This document shows, piece after piece, positions 19,014 to 29,029 of a stretch of 64,000 bases of DNA. The DNA is taken from positions 394,283 to 458,282 of the forward strand of contig NZ_FNUM01000002.1 in assembly GCF_900107995.1 (NCBI RefSeq), written 5' to 3'. The position numbers and the translations under genes are program-made. The notes beneath the pieces were generated by a model. The model was not told the DNA's origin. It did no database searches and was given only the letters and a program-made list of their open reading frames with translations. How positions within the stretch are numbered: position 1 is the first letter of the stretch; every line of letters begins with the position of its first letter. This DNA comes from Alcanivorax sp. DSM 26293 (GTDB taxonomy: Bacteria > Pseudomonadota > Gammaproteobacteria > Pseudomonadales > Alcanivoracaceae).

Positions 19014-19922
19014 ATGGGCCGACGAACCAATCCGACAATTCAACGCATCAAGGGTGTGATCGCAGTGTCATTACTGCGACTGATCGCCTGGCTCCCCTAC
19101 GCTGTGAACCGTGCCATCGCCTCCCTGTTCGGTGCGATCCTGGCCCGACTCCCCGGCGAGGCCCGACATGTGTCCCGGATCAATCTCTCCCTCAGCTATC
19201 CCCATTTGAGCGAGGTCCAGCGTCATCATCTGGCCCGGCAATCGCTTCTGGAAAGCGCTCGCAATACCTTCGAGATCGCCCTGTTCTGGCGACGACCGGA
19301 GCAAGGACTGAAACGCATCGTGGCAGTGGACGGTGACGGCCCCCTGCGGCAGGCAGTGGAGGACGGCAAACCGGTGATGATTCTGGCTCCTCACCTGGGA
19401 TGCTGGGAGGTACTTAATTTCTGGCTGGCCACCGAGTTCGGTCTGCATGCCATGTTTGCCCCGTCAGGACTGCCGGAAGTGGATGACCTGATACGCTCCG
19501 GGCGCGAGCACTTCGGCTCTACCATGTACCCCACCACCGCCCGGGGAGTGGCCGGTCTGGTCCGGGCCATGAAGAAAGGGGCGCTCACCGCCATCCTGCC
19601 GGACCAGGTACCGGATCGTCGCAGTGGTCGGCACGCCCCCTTCTTCGGCCAACCTGCCTACACCGGCACCCTGGCCTGCAAGCTGATCCGCCAGACCGGT
19701 GCAGTCACTTTTATGGCCTGGGCTCGCCGTTTACCGAACGGAAAGGGATTCGAGATTCGCGTGCGACCGGCGGACCCGCAGGTGGCTGATGACGATCTGG
19801 ACACTGCTCTCACCGCCATGAACCGCTCCATCGCACACCTGATTGACGAGGAGCCCGCCCAGTATCTGTGGAGCTATAAACGCTTCCGGCGACCGCCCCC
19901 GGGGCACCAGGCCCCCTATTGA
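19014..19922 (+). CDS. LpxL/HtrB-family lysophospholipid or lipid A acyltransferase
   Basis: A 302-residue inner-membrane-associated acyltransferase. An N-terminal hydrophobic helix (about 13-45) is followed by the catalytic HX4E motif His127-LGCW-Glu132 and the later blocks ILPDQVPD and YLWSYKRFRR that are typical of the family. Members transfer secondary acyl chains to lipid A or acyl groups to other lipids. The gene is not beside lpx genes, so the acceptor is uncertain. The frame is open upstream to 18789; the ATG at 19014 gives the usual family N-terminus. It diverges from the cytochrome gene over about 185 bp. Confidence 0.88.
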   Translation: MGRRTNPTIQRIKGVIAVSLLRLIAWLPYAVNRAIASLFGAILARLPGEARHVSRINLSLSYPHLSEVQRHHLARQSLLESARNTFEIALFWRRPEQGLKRIVAVDGDGPLRQAVEDGKPVMILAPHLGCWEVLNFWLATEFGLHAMFAPSGLPEVDDLIRSGREHFGSTMYPTTARGVAGLVRAMKKGALTAILPDQVPDRRSGRHAPFFGQPAYTGTLACKLIRQTGAVTFMAWARRLPNGKGFEIRVRPADPQVADDDLDTALTAMNRSIAHLIDEEPAQYLWSYKRFRRPPPGHQAPY

Positions 19923-19990
19923 CGCCAACGGATCTCGCTTTCAGTGATTGCGAGTATTCATCCCATGAATGGCTGTAACCGCGGTTTGGC

Positions 19991-20019
19991 TTAACAGTTG
20001 ATGGCGTTTCGGCTATACT
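19991..20019 (+). promoter_or_regulatory. Sigma-70 promoter of acnB
   Basis: -35 TTAACA (19991-19996) and -10 TATACT (20014-20019) have a 17-bp spacer and a GC-rich discriminator CCGCGCGC. Transcription would give a leader of about 80 nt containing the hairpin at 20058-20078. Confidence 0.72.
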
Positions 20020-20057
20020 CCGCGCGCAATTCCAACCCCCAGTAACACCCTAAAAGA

Positions 20058-20078
20058 CTGATTTCCAAAAGAAATCAG
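20058..20078 (+). promoter_or_regulatory. Small hairpin in the acnB leader
   Basis: A perfect 8-bp stem CTGATTTC/GAAATCAG with loop CAAAA ends 26 nt before the GTG start codon. It has no T tract, so it is unlikely to be a terminator. It might influence translation or mRNA stability. Confidence 0.5.
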
Positions 20079-20104
20079 CCAATTCGAGTAAAGAGGGACA
20101 CGCT

Positions 20105-22705
20105 GTGCTAGAAGCCTATCGCAAACATGTTGAAGAGCGCGCCGCCGAAGGTGTGCCGCCCAAGCCGCTGAACGAGCAGCAGGTTGCCGAGCTGGTCGAA
20201 CTGCTGAAAAACCCGCCGGCTGGCGAAGAAGAATTCATCCAGGACCTGTTCGTTAACCGTGTTCCGCCCGGCGTGGACCAGGCCGCCTACGTGAAGGCTG
20301 CCTTCCTGACCGCGATTGTGAAAGGCGAAGCCAGCTCTCCCCTGATCGACCGCAAGCGTGCCGTGCAGCTGCTGGGCACCATGCAGGGCGGCTACAACGT
20401 CGCCACCCTGGTGGAAGCCCTGGACGATGCCGAACTGGCAGAAATCGCCGCCAACGAACTCAAGCACACCCTGCTGGTTTTCGATGCTTTCCACGATGTG
20501 GAAGACAAGATGAAAGCCGGCAACGCCAAGGCCAAGGAAGTGATCGAGTCCTGGGCCGAAGGCGAGTGGTTCACCAAGCGCCCGGATCTGGCAGAGAAAA
20601 TGTCTCTGACCGTGTTCAAGGTAACCGGCGAAACCAACACCGATGACCTGTCCCCCGCCCAGGACGCCTGGAGCCGCCCGGACATCCCGCTGCACGGCAA
20701 CGCCATGCTGAAGAATGCCCGCGAAGGCATCTTCCCGGAGAAAGACGGCGAAATCGGCCCGCTCAAGCAAATGGAAGAACTGAAAGCCAAAGGTCTCCCT
20801 GTTGCCTACGTGGGTGACGTTGTCGGTACCGGTTCCTCCCGTAAGTCCGCCACAAACTCCGTGCTGTGGCACTTCGGTGAAGACATTCCGTACGTGCCTA
20901 ACAAGCGCGCCGGCGGCGTCTGCATTGGCGGCAAGATCGCCCCCATCTTCTTCAACACCATGGAAGACTCCGGCGCCCTGCCCTTTGAATGTGACGTTTC
21001 CAAGATGGAAACCGGCGACCAGATCGACATCTATCCGTTCGAAGGCAAGGTCGAGAAGAACGGCGAAGTGATTGCCGAATTCGAACTGCGCTCCCAGGTA
21101 TTGCTGGACGAAGTGCGCGCCGGCGGCCGTATCAACCTGATCATTGGCCGCGGCCTGACCACCAAGGCCCGCGAAGCGCTGGGTCTGGCCCCGTCTGACC
21201 TGTTCCGCAAGCCGGAGCAGCCCGGTGACTCCAACAAGGGCTACACCCTGGCCCAGAAGATGGTCGGCAAGGCCTGCGGCCTGGAAGGCGTTCGCCCCGG
21301 CATGTACTGCGAGCCGAAGATGACCACCGTGGGTTCCCAGGACACCACCGGCCCGATGACCCGTGACGAGCTGAAAGATCTGGCCTGTCTGGGCTTCCAG
21401 GCGGATCTGGTGATGCAGTCCTTCTGCCACACCGCCGCTTACCCCAAGCCGGTTGACGTCGAAACCCAGCATACCCTGCCCGACTTCATCATGAACCGTG
21501 GCGGTGTGTCCCTGCGTCCGGGCGACGGCATCATCCATTCCTGGCTGAACCGTATGCTGCTGCCTGACACCGTGGGCACCGGTGGTGACTCCCACACCCG
21601 TTTCCCCATGGGCATTTCCTTCCCCGCAGGTTCTGGCCTGGTAGCCTTCGCTGCCGCCACCGGTGTCATGCCGCTGGATATGCCGGAATCCGTACTGGTT
21701 CGCTTCAAGGGCAAGCGCCAGCCGGGCATCACCCTGCGTGACCTGGTACACGCCATCCCGCTGCAGGCGATCAAAGACGGTCACCTGACCGTTGCCAAAG
21801 CCGGCAAGGTCAACGTGTTCTCCGGTCGGGTCCTGGAAATCGAAGGTCTGGACGATCTGACTGTGGAGCAGGCATTCGAACTGTCTGATGCTTCCGCCGA
21901 GCGTTCTGCCGCCGGTTGTACCATCACCCTGTCTGAAGACAGCGTGACCGAGTACCTGAAGTCCAACATCACCATGCTCAAGTGGATGATTGCCAACGGT
22001 TACGGCGATGCCCGTACCATCGAGCGTCGCATCCAGGGCATGGAAGAGTGGCTGGCCAACCCGAGCCTGATGCGTGCCGACGCCGATGCCGAGTACCACA
22101 CCGTCATCGAAATCGACATGGATCAGATCAAGGAGCCGGTACTGTGCTGCCCGAACGATCCGGACGATGCCAAGACCCTGTCCGAGGTGGCTGGCGCCAA
22201 GATCGACGAGGTATTCATCGGTTCCTGCATGACCAACATCGGTCACTTCCGCGCGGCGGGTAAACTGCTGCAGAAAGTGGAAAGCGGCACCATGCCCACC
22301 CGTCTGTGGATCGCACCGCCGACCAAGATGGATCAGCACCAGCTCACCGAAGAAGGCTACTACAACATCTTCGGCAGCGCCGGTGCGCGTACTGAGATGC
22401 CGGGCTGCTCCCTGTGCATGGGTAACCAGGCTCGCATCGCGCCCAAGTCCACGGCGGTATCCACTTCCACCCGTAACTTCCCGAACCGTCTGGGTCAGGG
22501 TGCGGATGTGTACCTGGCATCGGCTGAGCTGGCGTCTGTGGCGTCCATCCTCGGCAAGCTGCCGACCCCGGAAGAGTACATGGAGTATGCAAACACCATC
22601 GACTCCATGTCTTCTGACATCTACCGCTACCTGAACTTCGACCAGATGCCGGAGTACCAGGACGTGGCCGATACCGTGAAGATCCCGGTTGCCCAGTCTG
22701 TCTAA
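20105..22705 (+). CDS. acnB: Aconitate hydratase B / 2-methylisocitrate dehydratase
   Basis: AcnB interconverts citrate and isocitrate in the TCA cycle with a labile [4Fe-4S] cluster. The 866-residue protein follows the AcnB layout: N-terminal HEAT-like domain (about 1-160, starting [16 protein letters not shown]), a swivel domain, then the catalytic core. Cluster cysteines are visible in [11 protein letters not shown] and [10 protein letters not shown]. The start is GTG with GAGGG before it, and the N-terminus matches the family residue for residue at the conserved positions. It is transcribed alone from its own promoter to its own terminator. Confidence 0.98.
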   Translation: MLEAYRKHVEERAAEGVPPKPLNEQQVAELVELLKNPPAGEEEFIQDLFVNRVPPGVDQAAYVKAAFLTAIVKGEASSPLIDRKRAVQLLGTMQGGYNVATLVEALDDAELAEIAANELKHTLLVFDAFHDVEDKMKAGNAKAKEVIESWAEGEWFTKRPDLAEKMSLTVFKVTGETNTDDLSPAQDAWSRPDIPLHGNAMLKNAREGIFPEKDGEIGPLKQMEELKAKGLPVAYVGDVVGTGSSRKSATNSVLWHFGEDIPYVPNKRAGGVCIGGKIAPIFFNTMEDSGALPFECDVSKMETGDQIDIYPFEGKVEKNGEVIAEFELRSQVLLDEVRAGGRINLIIGRGLTTKAREALGLAPSDLFRKPEQPGDSNKGYTLAQKMVGKACGLEGVRPGMYCEPKMTTVGSQDTTGPMTRDELKDLACLGFQADLVMQSFCHTAAYPKPVDVETQHTLPDFIMNRGGVSLRPGDGIIHSWLNRMLLPDTVGTGGDSHTRFPMGISFPAGSGLVAFAAATGVMPLDMPESVLVRFKGKRQPGITLRDLVHAIPLQAIKDGHLTVAKAGKVNVFSGRVLEIEGLDDLTVEQAFELSDASAERSAAGCTITLSEDSVTEYLKSNITMLKWMIANGYGDARTIERRIQGMEEWLANPSLMRADADAEYHTVIEIDMDQIKEPVLCCPNDPDDAKTLSEVAGAKIDEVFIGSCMTNIGHFRAAGKLLQKVESGTMPTRLWIAPPTKMDQHQLTEEGYYNIFGSAGARTEMPGCSLCMGNQARIAPKSTAVSTSTRNFPNRLGQGADVYLASAELASVASILGKLPTPEEYMEYANTIDSMSSDIYRYLNFDQMPEYQDVADTVKIPVAQSV

Positions 22706-22730
22706 GACCGGATAATCGCTTTGCGAACCC

Positions 22731-22765
22731 GAAACGCCCGGCCTGTGCCGGGCGTTTCGCGTTTT
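22731..22765 (+). terminator. Rho-independent terminator after acnB
   Basis: A perfect 12-bp stem GAAACGCCCGGC/GCCGGGCGTTTC with loop CTGT is followed by GCGTTTT. It begins 25 bp after the acnB stop. The remaining 137 bp to the end of hrpB shows no feature I can support. Confidence 0.87.
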
Positions 22766-22902
22766 AACAGGAAATAAATGGATTCAGCACGAATTGGCGG
22801 CCATCGCATCAACGCTTGAGGCAATCCTGTTCCAGCAGCAACCTCCATCCGCACTTTGCCCTATCCAGGGCCACCCACCTTCCTTGCCGTCATTTCAACC
22901 GA

Positions 22903-25353
22903 CTACTGACCACCACTGCCACTCAGGCGCCGTTTGGTGAGCGCGGTTGCATCTGCCGCCAGAGGATCTTCCGGCCAGGGGTGCTTGGGATATCGGCCAC
23001 GCAGATCCTTGCGCACAGCCGGGTAGTTCTCCCGCCAGAATCGTTCCAGGTTATCGGTAATGGCGGCAGGCCGTCCCGCCGGGGTGAGGAGATGGGCGCT
23101 GATGGTCCGCTTTCCTCCGGCAATGGCTGGCAAGCGGGTAAGGCCAAACAATTCCTGCAACTTGACCGCCAGAACCACGGTTTCCCCCGTGTAATCCAGC
23201 AACACCCGTCGTCCGGTGGGAATGGTGATCGCCTCCGGCATATCCCTTTGCAGCTGCTTGCGCTGATCCGCAGTCAATAGCAGGTTCAGGGCATCACGTA
23301 GCGGCACCCGTTTGAGATCCTGAAGGGTACGCATCCCGGCGAGAAAAGGCGCCAACCAGCTTTCCAGGTTTTCCTGCAGAGCCTCATCACTCACATCCGG
23401 CCAATGCTCTCCCTCCACCGCCGCCAGCGTTGCCACCCTGGCCTGCCACTGCCGACAGTCCTCGGACCAGGGCAACAACCCCAGGCCATCCGTCCGCAGC
23501 CCCTCCAGCAGTCCCTGTACCTGTTGCCCAGCGGTAAGCGACGCCATGGGCTGACTGTGCAGGACAATGGCGCCAAGACGCCGTTGGCGCCAGCCCGTTA
23601 CCCGCTGACGCTGACGATCCCACCCGATCTGTTCGTGCCACTGGGCATGGTCCCCCAGAACCGAGTCCAGGTCCGTCTCATCCAGCGGCATGGCGAGCCG
23701 GATACGGGCATCCCGGGGTTGGCCGTCGGTGTCCAGAATCAGTAACCATGATGTCCCGGACAAACTGTCCCCGGGGGGCAGTTGCACACCCGGGCCGTCC
23801 ATCATCTGGTAGCGGTTACCCTCTCCCTGGCGCAGTCGAGCCAGCTGTCGCGGGTATACCCGGGCCAGCAACGCCCCCAGACTCTGGCGCCAGTCCTGTC
23901 GATCCTGTGGGTCGCCGGCTAGCAGACGTTGTGCTTCGAGCAGCAGCGAACGGTGACGATCCGGACTGGTTTCCAGGGCCTGCAGCCGGCTGCGCAAATC
24001 CACACCCTGGCTCAGGATGTCTCGCTCTGAAAGCAACGCGGCGACCCGGGCGGCACAAACGGGCAGCCCCTGCTCCCGGCCGGCCAGAATCAGCATCCCC
24101 AGAGCGGGTTCAACACCCAGGCCGGCAATCGCAGCGCCAAACGTGGTAAGCCCACCTTGAGCATCCAGCGCCCCACCGTCGCGCAGCCTCGCCACCGCAC
24201 TGTTCCAGGCTGCCACAGGGGGCAGGTCCAGCCATTGCATCTGCTGAGGTTCCCGGCATCCCCAGCGGGCCAGATCCAGCACCAGAGGGTCCAGCGCCAC
24301 CCGGGCAATCTCCGGCTTCTGGTGGCTGGCCATGACCTCTGAGGCTGACCATAGCCGCACACAGCAGCCGGGGCCTAACCGCCCCGCCCGACCGCTACGC
24401 TGACGAGCACTGGCTTCGCTGATCCTGCGAGTCACCAGACGGCTACGGTGGCGGGCCGGGTCATAGACGGGCTCCCTGGCCAGGCCACTATCAATCACAT
24501 GGGTAACCCCCTCAATGGTGAGGCTGGTTTCCGCCACATTGGTGGCCAACACCACCAGAGGCTCACCGTTTGCGGCTGCTTCCAGCACCTGTTGTTGCTG
24601 CGCCAGCGGCAACCCCCCATGCAATTCTCTCACTGGCAAACCGTATCCGGATTCGGACAAACCCCGGGCTACCCGGCGAATGTCCCCCCGGCCCGGAAGA
24701 AACACCAGTATCACCTGGGCGTCAGCCGTCACGGACAGAATTTGCTGCACGCAGTGGTCGCGCCAATCCTGACGTGATGCCGGCGGGCGATAGAGAACCT
24801 CCACCGGGTAACTGCGCCCTTCACTGCGAATGACCGGCGCCTCCAGCATGGCCTCCAGGGGCCCACAGTCCAGCGTCGCGGACATGACCAGCAACCCCAG
24901 ATCCGGGCGGAAGGCCTCTCGGATTTCCCTGACCAGAGCCAGCCCCAGGTCCGCATTCAGGGATCGTTCATGAAATTCATCAAAGATGACCAGCGCAATA
25001 CCCTGGAGCTCCGGGTCACTCAACGCCATGCGGGTCAGCACCCCTTCCGTGACCACCTCCAGCCGGGTGGCCGCGCTGACTCGGGTATCGGTCCGGGTTC
25101 GGTAACCAACAGTCTGCCCCAACGGCTCACCGAGCTGGGAAGCCATAAAGGTCGCCACGGAACGGGCGGCAACCCGACGGGGCTCCAGCATCAGAATGCG
25201 CCCCGGGCGGGAGCCGAAACGCTCGAGCAGTGACAACGGCACACGGGTCGATTTCCCGGCCCCCGGAGGCGCTTCCAGAATGGCACAGCCGGATTGCTGC
25301 AGGGCTTCAAGGAGTGGCGCCACCACATCATCGACGGGAAATTCGTTCTGCAT
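22903..25353 (-). CDS. hrpB: ATP-dependent helicase HrpB
   Basis: HrpB is a DExH-box helicase of uncertain cellular role in bacteria. The 816-residue protein has Walker A APPGAGKST at about 28-36, motif II IFDEFHERS, the helicase C-terminal domain with ARQRSGRAGR (motif VI), an HA2-like region and the HrpB-specific C-terminal domain. Length is standard. It is convergent with acnB and divergent from the unknown gene at 25497. Confidence 0.95.
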   Translation of the reverse strand: MQNEFPVDDVVAPLLEALQQSGCAILEAPPGAGKSTRVPLSLLERFGSRPGRILMLEPRRVAARSVATFMASQLGEPLGQTVGYRTRTDTRVSAATRLEVVTEGVLTRMALSDPELQGIALVIFDEFHERSLNADLGLALVREIREAFRPDLGLLVMSATLDCGPLEAMLEAPVIRSEGRSYPVEVLYRPPASRQDWRDHCVQQILSVTADAQVILVFLPGRGDIRRVARGLSESGYGLPVRELHGGLPLAQQQQVLEAAANGEPLVVLATNVAETSLTIEGVTHVIDSGLAREPVYDPARHRSRLVTRRISEASARQRSGRAGRLGPGCCVRLWSASEVMASHQKPEIARVALDPLVLDLARWGCREPQQMQWLDLPPVAAWNSAVARLRDGGALDAQGGLTTFGAAIAGLGVEPALGMLILAGREQGLPVCAARVAALLSERDILSQGVDLRSRLQALETSPDRHRSLLLEAQRLLAGDPQDRQDWRQSLGALLARVYPRQLARLRQGEGNRYQMMDGPGVQLPPGDSLSGTSWLLILDTDGQPRDARIRLAMPLDETDLDSVLGDHAQWHEQIGWDRQRQRVTGWRQRRLGAIVLHSQPMASLTAGQQVQGLLEGLRTDGLGLLPWSEDCRQWQARVATLAAVEGEHWPDVSDEALQENLESWLAPFLAGMRTLQDLKRVPLRDALNLLLTADQRKQLQRDMPEAITIPTGRRVLLDYTGETVVLAVKLQELFGLTRLPAIAGGKRTISAHLLTPAGRPAAITDNLERFWRENYPAVRKDLRGRYPKHPWPEDPLAADATALTKRRLSGSGGQ

Positions 25354-25496
25354 TTGTTACGTCCATTGCTGAGGCGCCGTGACGGCGGTCACTTCTGGTC
25401 AACTTGGTGAATCAATACCGCTGGTGGGGAAACGGACCTATGCTATATTCTGCTCATCATCGACTAATAATTAATAATGACTTTCTGTAGTGATAT

Positions 25497-26063
25497 ATGC
25501 TGAATGACTTGGGGATTCCTGAGCACCTGATCTGGAAGTTGAATGACTTTGACAACCACCAGCGGGCGGTCAATTTCATCAAACAGTTTCAGGATACGCT
25601 GTGCGTATACAGTGCGCCGGTGGAACAGCTCTATACCAATTACGATATTTCCATACCACCGGATGACGATCGCTCACTGGTGATTCTGCCCAATCCCTAT
25701 GCATACCACGATACGTTCAACAGTATTGGGGATCATAGTGTTCACGCCACCGGCATGTATATCGTGCCTGGAGATTTGTTCGGTAAGGAAGGGCTTTTTC
25801 TGACGTTACGGCTACTGAAGTATGGCAAGCGGGTTATCAAACCGGTGCCTCTGAAAGTGGGCCTGTGGGCGCTGATGAAGAAGGAATCCACTACCATCCC
25901 CTTCCTCCCGGTCATCACCAAAGGGGATTTACGGGCCTTTCGCAAGGATTTTCCCTGCCTCCACCTGCATCGTATTCAACCCTCCAGACTGTCTGATCGC
26001 TCGCCCATGGAAATCAAAGCCATACAGCGCGTCATCCGCGACAAGCTGAAGGTGTACATGTAA
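25497..26063 (+). CDS. Protein of unknown function, 188 residues
   Basis: I do not recognise this family. The protein is soluble, without a signal peptide or membrane segment. It is rich in aromatic residues and histidine in the middle (ILPNPYAYHDTF, HSVHATGMYIVPGD) and basic at the C-terminus (IQRVIRDKLKVYM). The ATG at 25497 has no good ribosome site, and the leader contains the AT-rich TAATAATTAATAATGA. Base composition looks less GC-rich than its neighbours, which may mean recent acquisition. It stands alone, divergent from hrpB and convergent with the UndA-like gene. Confidence 0.7.
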   Translation: MLNDLGIPEHLIWKLNDFDNHQRAVNFIKQFQDTLCVYSAPVEQLYTNYDISIPPDDDRSLVILPNPYAYHDTFNSIGDHSVHATGMYIVPGDLFGKEGLFLTLRLLKYGKRVIKPVPLKVGLWALMKKESTTIPFLPVITKGDLRAFRKDFPCLHLHRIQPSRLSDRSPMEIKAIQRVIRDKLKVYM

Positions 26064-26112
26064 CGGCAGTGAACCGCTAATAGTGAAGAGTTAACAGCGA
26101 AAACAAACCGGA

Positions 26113-26151
26113 CCGGGAAGAACCACCAAACACCAGAGATGGCTTTCCCGG
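26113..26151. terminator. Possible weak bidirectional hairpin
   Basis: CCGGGAAG and CTTTCCCGG can pair over about 8 bp around a loop of about 20 nt, in the 112-bp convergent gap between the unknown gene and the UndA-like gene. There is no T tract on either side. Confidence 0.35.
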
Positions 26152-26175
26152 ATGTGTAGACGTGATCAAGTCTAT

Positions 26176-26910
26176 TCAGTCTGACTGAGCGTAGCAGTGG
26201 TCCAGTGCCAGGACATAGTACTCCAGCCCTTTCACCGCTGCCGCAAAGGCTCTTTCCCGGCTCTGTTGATCGACACAGGTGAGCTTGATGAGCTCCATGG
26301 CCTCGTGGGGATGGGCATCATCGTAGGAGGCGTGGGCTCGCAGCCAGGCCATGGAATGGCGGTTAATGGTGGCCACCCCGTTTTCCTGATAGGCCTGCAT
26401 GCCTTTGACCACGCTCTGGCTCCACTCCCCCGTGGCCCACTCTATGGCCAGATTGGTGGCGGCAATGCCTTCTTCCAGGCTGGCCTGTCTGCCCATGTGC
26501 CAGAGATAATGGTTTACCGCATCCATGGCTGGCGGCGGCGTGACAAACTCCAGCTCTTCCAGAGTAATACCAAAGCCCATGGCCCAGTCCTGATACCAGT
26601 ACGCATGGCGTTGTTCGACCTTGATATTGCTGATCAACCAGTTCTTGCTTTCTTCGTGGCCGGGATACCGGCCTGGCTGGGTCTTGGCCAGATTCAGCCC
26701 CATGTACTTGGGAAAGTTTTCCACCAGCGGATAGAAATTCAGCAAGGCACTGCGGAAACGGGGCAAGCTGAGTGTCCCGGCCCCCATTTCCACAAAGACC
26801 GGATGCTCCACCACCTGATTTTTCAACGGTACCAGATCGTCCCAGAAAGTTTGGGCCCAGGGGCTGTGATCGGTGAGTTCGAGCCCTTTCTTATAATTTG
26901 CGGCGCGCAT
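26176..26910 (-). CDS. Haem-oxygenase-like di-iron oxidase, UndA/TenA-like
   Basis: A 244-residue all-helical protein of the TenA/PqqC/haem-oxygenase fold. Putative iron ligands are Glu99-x2-His102 (IKVEQRHAYW), Glu157 (AIEWATGEW) and His193-x3-Asp197-x2-His200 (HASYDDAHPHEA). This set and spacing match what I recall of UndA, which converts medium-chain fatty acids to terminal alkenes, and of CADD-type oxidases. Thiamin-salvage TenA enzymes use a catalytic Cys instead, which I do not see. A fatty-acid-related oxidase is therefore likelier than thiaminase, but the substrate is unproven. GGAG precedes the ATG. It may be read through from tgpA, which ends 68 bp upstream. Confidence 0.8.
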   Translation of the reverse strand: MRAANYKKGLELTDHSPWAQTFWDDLVPLKNQVVEHPVFVEMGAGTLSLPRFRSALLNFYPLVENFPKYMGLNLAKTQPGRYPGHEESKNWLISNIKVEQRHAYWYQDWAMGFGITLEELEFVTPPPAMDAVNHYLWHMGRQASLEEGIAATNLAIEWATGEWSQSVVKGMQAYQENGVATINRHSMAWLRAHASYDDAHPHEAMELIKLTCVDQQSRERAFAAAVKGLEYYVLALDHCYAQSD

Positions 26911-26978
26911 TTGTCGTTCTCCATAACAACCAGTTATCGCAGCGTTGGATCAGAGAGCTATCCTATACAGATAACACA

Positions 26979-29021
26979 CTAGTCCAATAATTTGTATAAG
27001 CGATTTCGGAGCCTGCGTAAATGACGCCGTTGCTGTTTATTCGGTGGCGAAGCGGGATCGTAGTGGAGCTTCTGGTAGTATTTTGCCCAACTTTGGGCAG
27101 CGCCAGCCGCCTGGGGCCATTGCTCGCTGATCGCATCGCATAGCTGCATGGGGCTCAGGCCGACTACCAGGGGGCGCCCCCGTTCACTGGCCCGTTGATG
27201 TAACCGCCAGTATTCCCGCTCCATCAGCGTCTGTTTTGCCTTGCCGGTTCGCCAAAGCAGAAACAGCGCATAGAGCCCCATCAGCACGCCGACAGAGACA
27301 ATCAGGGCAATGGCAATGCGCGTTGGCGAAACCGCGCCGAGAAGGTCTCCGAGAAATTCGGACTGGAAGACACTGTCGTAGCCCAACACCCAGGTCTGCC
27401 AGCGGAAATCCACATAGTCCATCCACTGGCTGACCAGCGCCAGTACGCCGCCATCCGAGAAACGACGCAGCCCCAGATCATCCAGCAGATCGCTGCCCTC
27501 CTCGCTGTTTTCCAGGGCCTCTCTCAGACCAAACTCAATGCGCTCGGGGGCAACCGCGGCGGTGGGATCCACACGGGTCCACCCTTTGTTTTCAAGCCAG
27601 ATTTCACTCCAGGCATGGGCGTCATACTGGCGCACCAGTAAATGTGAGCCCAGCTCGTTACGCTCACCCCCCTGGTAGCCAACCACCACTCTGGCCGGCA
27701 CCCCTGCAGCGCGCATCAGAAAGGTAAAGCTGGACGCATAGTGCTCACAAAACCCCCGCCGGGTTCGGAATAAAAAATCATCCACCGGATCCATGGCAAG
27801 CCGTGGGGGCCGCAGGGTGTAGTGAAAAGGCTGCTCCCGGAAGTATTGCAGGGCACGCTGGGCGATGCCCTCCGCCGAAGGACTTTCCAGACGCCACTGT
27901 TGCGCCAGGCCACGTGCCTTGACCCCGGCGTCCTCCGGTATCGACAACATCAATTGTCGCTCCAGCCGGGTCAGGTCAATCTCTTCGGCCACGGCAGGCA
28001 CGCTTTCCACGCGATAGGCAAATCGCTCGGAAACCGGCCGGTTGGCCACCAGACGCATATCCTTGGCCAGGGCCACATCGCCATAGATCGGGAAAGGCAC
28101 ATCCAGGCTGAACAACCAGCGCCGCTGGGTGGGTTCCGCGATCACCTGATAGCGGTAACCGGGCAGCCCTGACTCCCGCTGCTCTGCTATCCGCTGGTAC
28201 CAGTCCGGTTTGTTATTGCCTGGCCGGTACAGGTACTGCGATTCCGGGATCCCCTGGGGGATCGCCTGCTGCCAGGTTCGACCGTCATAGTGGCTCAGCG
28301 TCAGGCCCCGCCAGTAACGCTGGCCCCGCGACGGCATCTCTCCCTCAAAGTCCACCCGAAACGCCAGCTCCGCCGACTCCGACAACTCGCTGATCTGTCC
28401 CGGCGACATGCTGTCGCTCATCCCCGTGCGGGCCTTGTCTCCCCCCACCTGCATATTCCATAACGGCGCGACCCGGGGTACCAACAGGAACAGCACCACC
28501 ATCATGGGAATCGCTTGCAAGGTCATCATCGCCGCACGCTTGCCATGTACCCAGCCACTGGCACGGGTATCACTGTGGTTGATCCCGACCAGGCAGGTGG
28601 TAAGGACCATCATGCACAGCAGCACATAGAGAAACATGCCCAGGGTCTGGGAAAACAATAGCGCGGTTGCACAGACAAAATAACCGAGCACAATCACCAC
28701 ATAGGCGTCACGCTGCTGCACCACTTCCAGATACTTCAGCGCGAACAGGCTCACCAGCAGAGCGACCCCGGCTTCGGGCCCGTACAGTCGACCGAAGCTG
28801 AAAAACGTCAGACCGACAGCACCGATCAACAACAGGGAACGCACTATCCGGCCCGGCAGTGTCAGACGTTGATGATCCACCAGCCAGCGGATCAGGATCA
28901 CCAACGCCAGCAAACCGGTCTGCCAGAGAACGCCTTTGACCAGTTGCGGGATGGAGCACAGCACGACAGCCAGAGCCAGCCAGAGTCGGGTATGGGATGG
29001 AACCTGATAGATGCGCGCCAT
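26979..29021 (-). CDS. tgpA: Membrane transglutaminase-like protein TgpA (DUF3488)
   Basis: A 680-residue inner-membrane protein. Several hydrophobic helices occupy about residues 12-190, then a periplasmic region carries a transglutaminase-like core with the triad Cys425 (RRGFCEHYAS), His469 (DAHAWSE) and Asp485 (RVDPTAAV). A last membrane helix lies near 555-575, followed by a short C-terminal DUF4129-like tail. The Pseudomonas homologue is reported as essential with transglutaminase activity. It is the last gene of the moxR-DUF58-tgpA unit, starting 8 bp after the DUF58 gene. Confidence 0.93.
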   Translation of the reverse strand: MARIYQVPSHTRLWLALAVVLCSIPQLVKGVLWQTGLLALVILIRWLVDHQRLTLPGRIVRSLLLIGAVGLTFFSFGRLYGPEAGVALLVSLFALKYLEVVQQRDAYVVIVLGYFVCATALLFSQTLGMFLYVLLCMMVLTTCLVGINHSDTRASGWVHGKRAAMMTLQAIPMMVVLFLLVPRVAPLWNMQVGGDKARTGMSDSMSPGQISELSESAELAFRVDFEGEMPSRGQRYWRGLTLSHYDGRTWQQAIPQGIPESQYLYRPGNNKPDWYQRIAEQRESGLPGYRYQVIAEPTQRRWLFSLDVPFPIYGDVALAKDMRLVANRPVSERFAYRVESVPAVAEEIDLTRLERQLMLSIPEDAGVKARGLAQQWRLESPSAEGIAQRALQYFREQPFHYTLRPPRLAMDPVDDFLFRTRRGFCEHYASSFTFLMRAAGVPARVVVGYQGGERNELGSHLLVRQYDAHAWSEIWLENKGWTRVDPTAAVAPERIEFGLREALENSEEGSDLLDDLGLRRFSDGGVLALVSQWMDYVDFRWQTWVLGYDSVFQSEFLGDLLGAVSPTRIAIALIVSVGVLMGLYALFLLWRTGKAKQTLMEREYWRLHQRASERGRPLVVGLSPMQLCDAISEQWPQAAGAAQSWAKYYQKLHYDPASPPNKQQRRHLRRLRNRLYKLLD

Positions 29022-29029
29022 GGAGAACC

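Noticed and set aside
20108-22339. A 743-codon open frame on the minus strand opposite acnB
   Set aside because: It mirrors the strongly codon-biased acnB frame, has low-complexity His/Gln/Gly-rich sequence and no known motif. acnB is certain.
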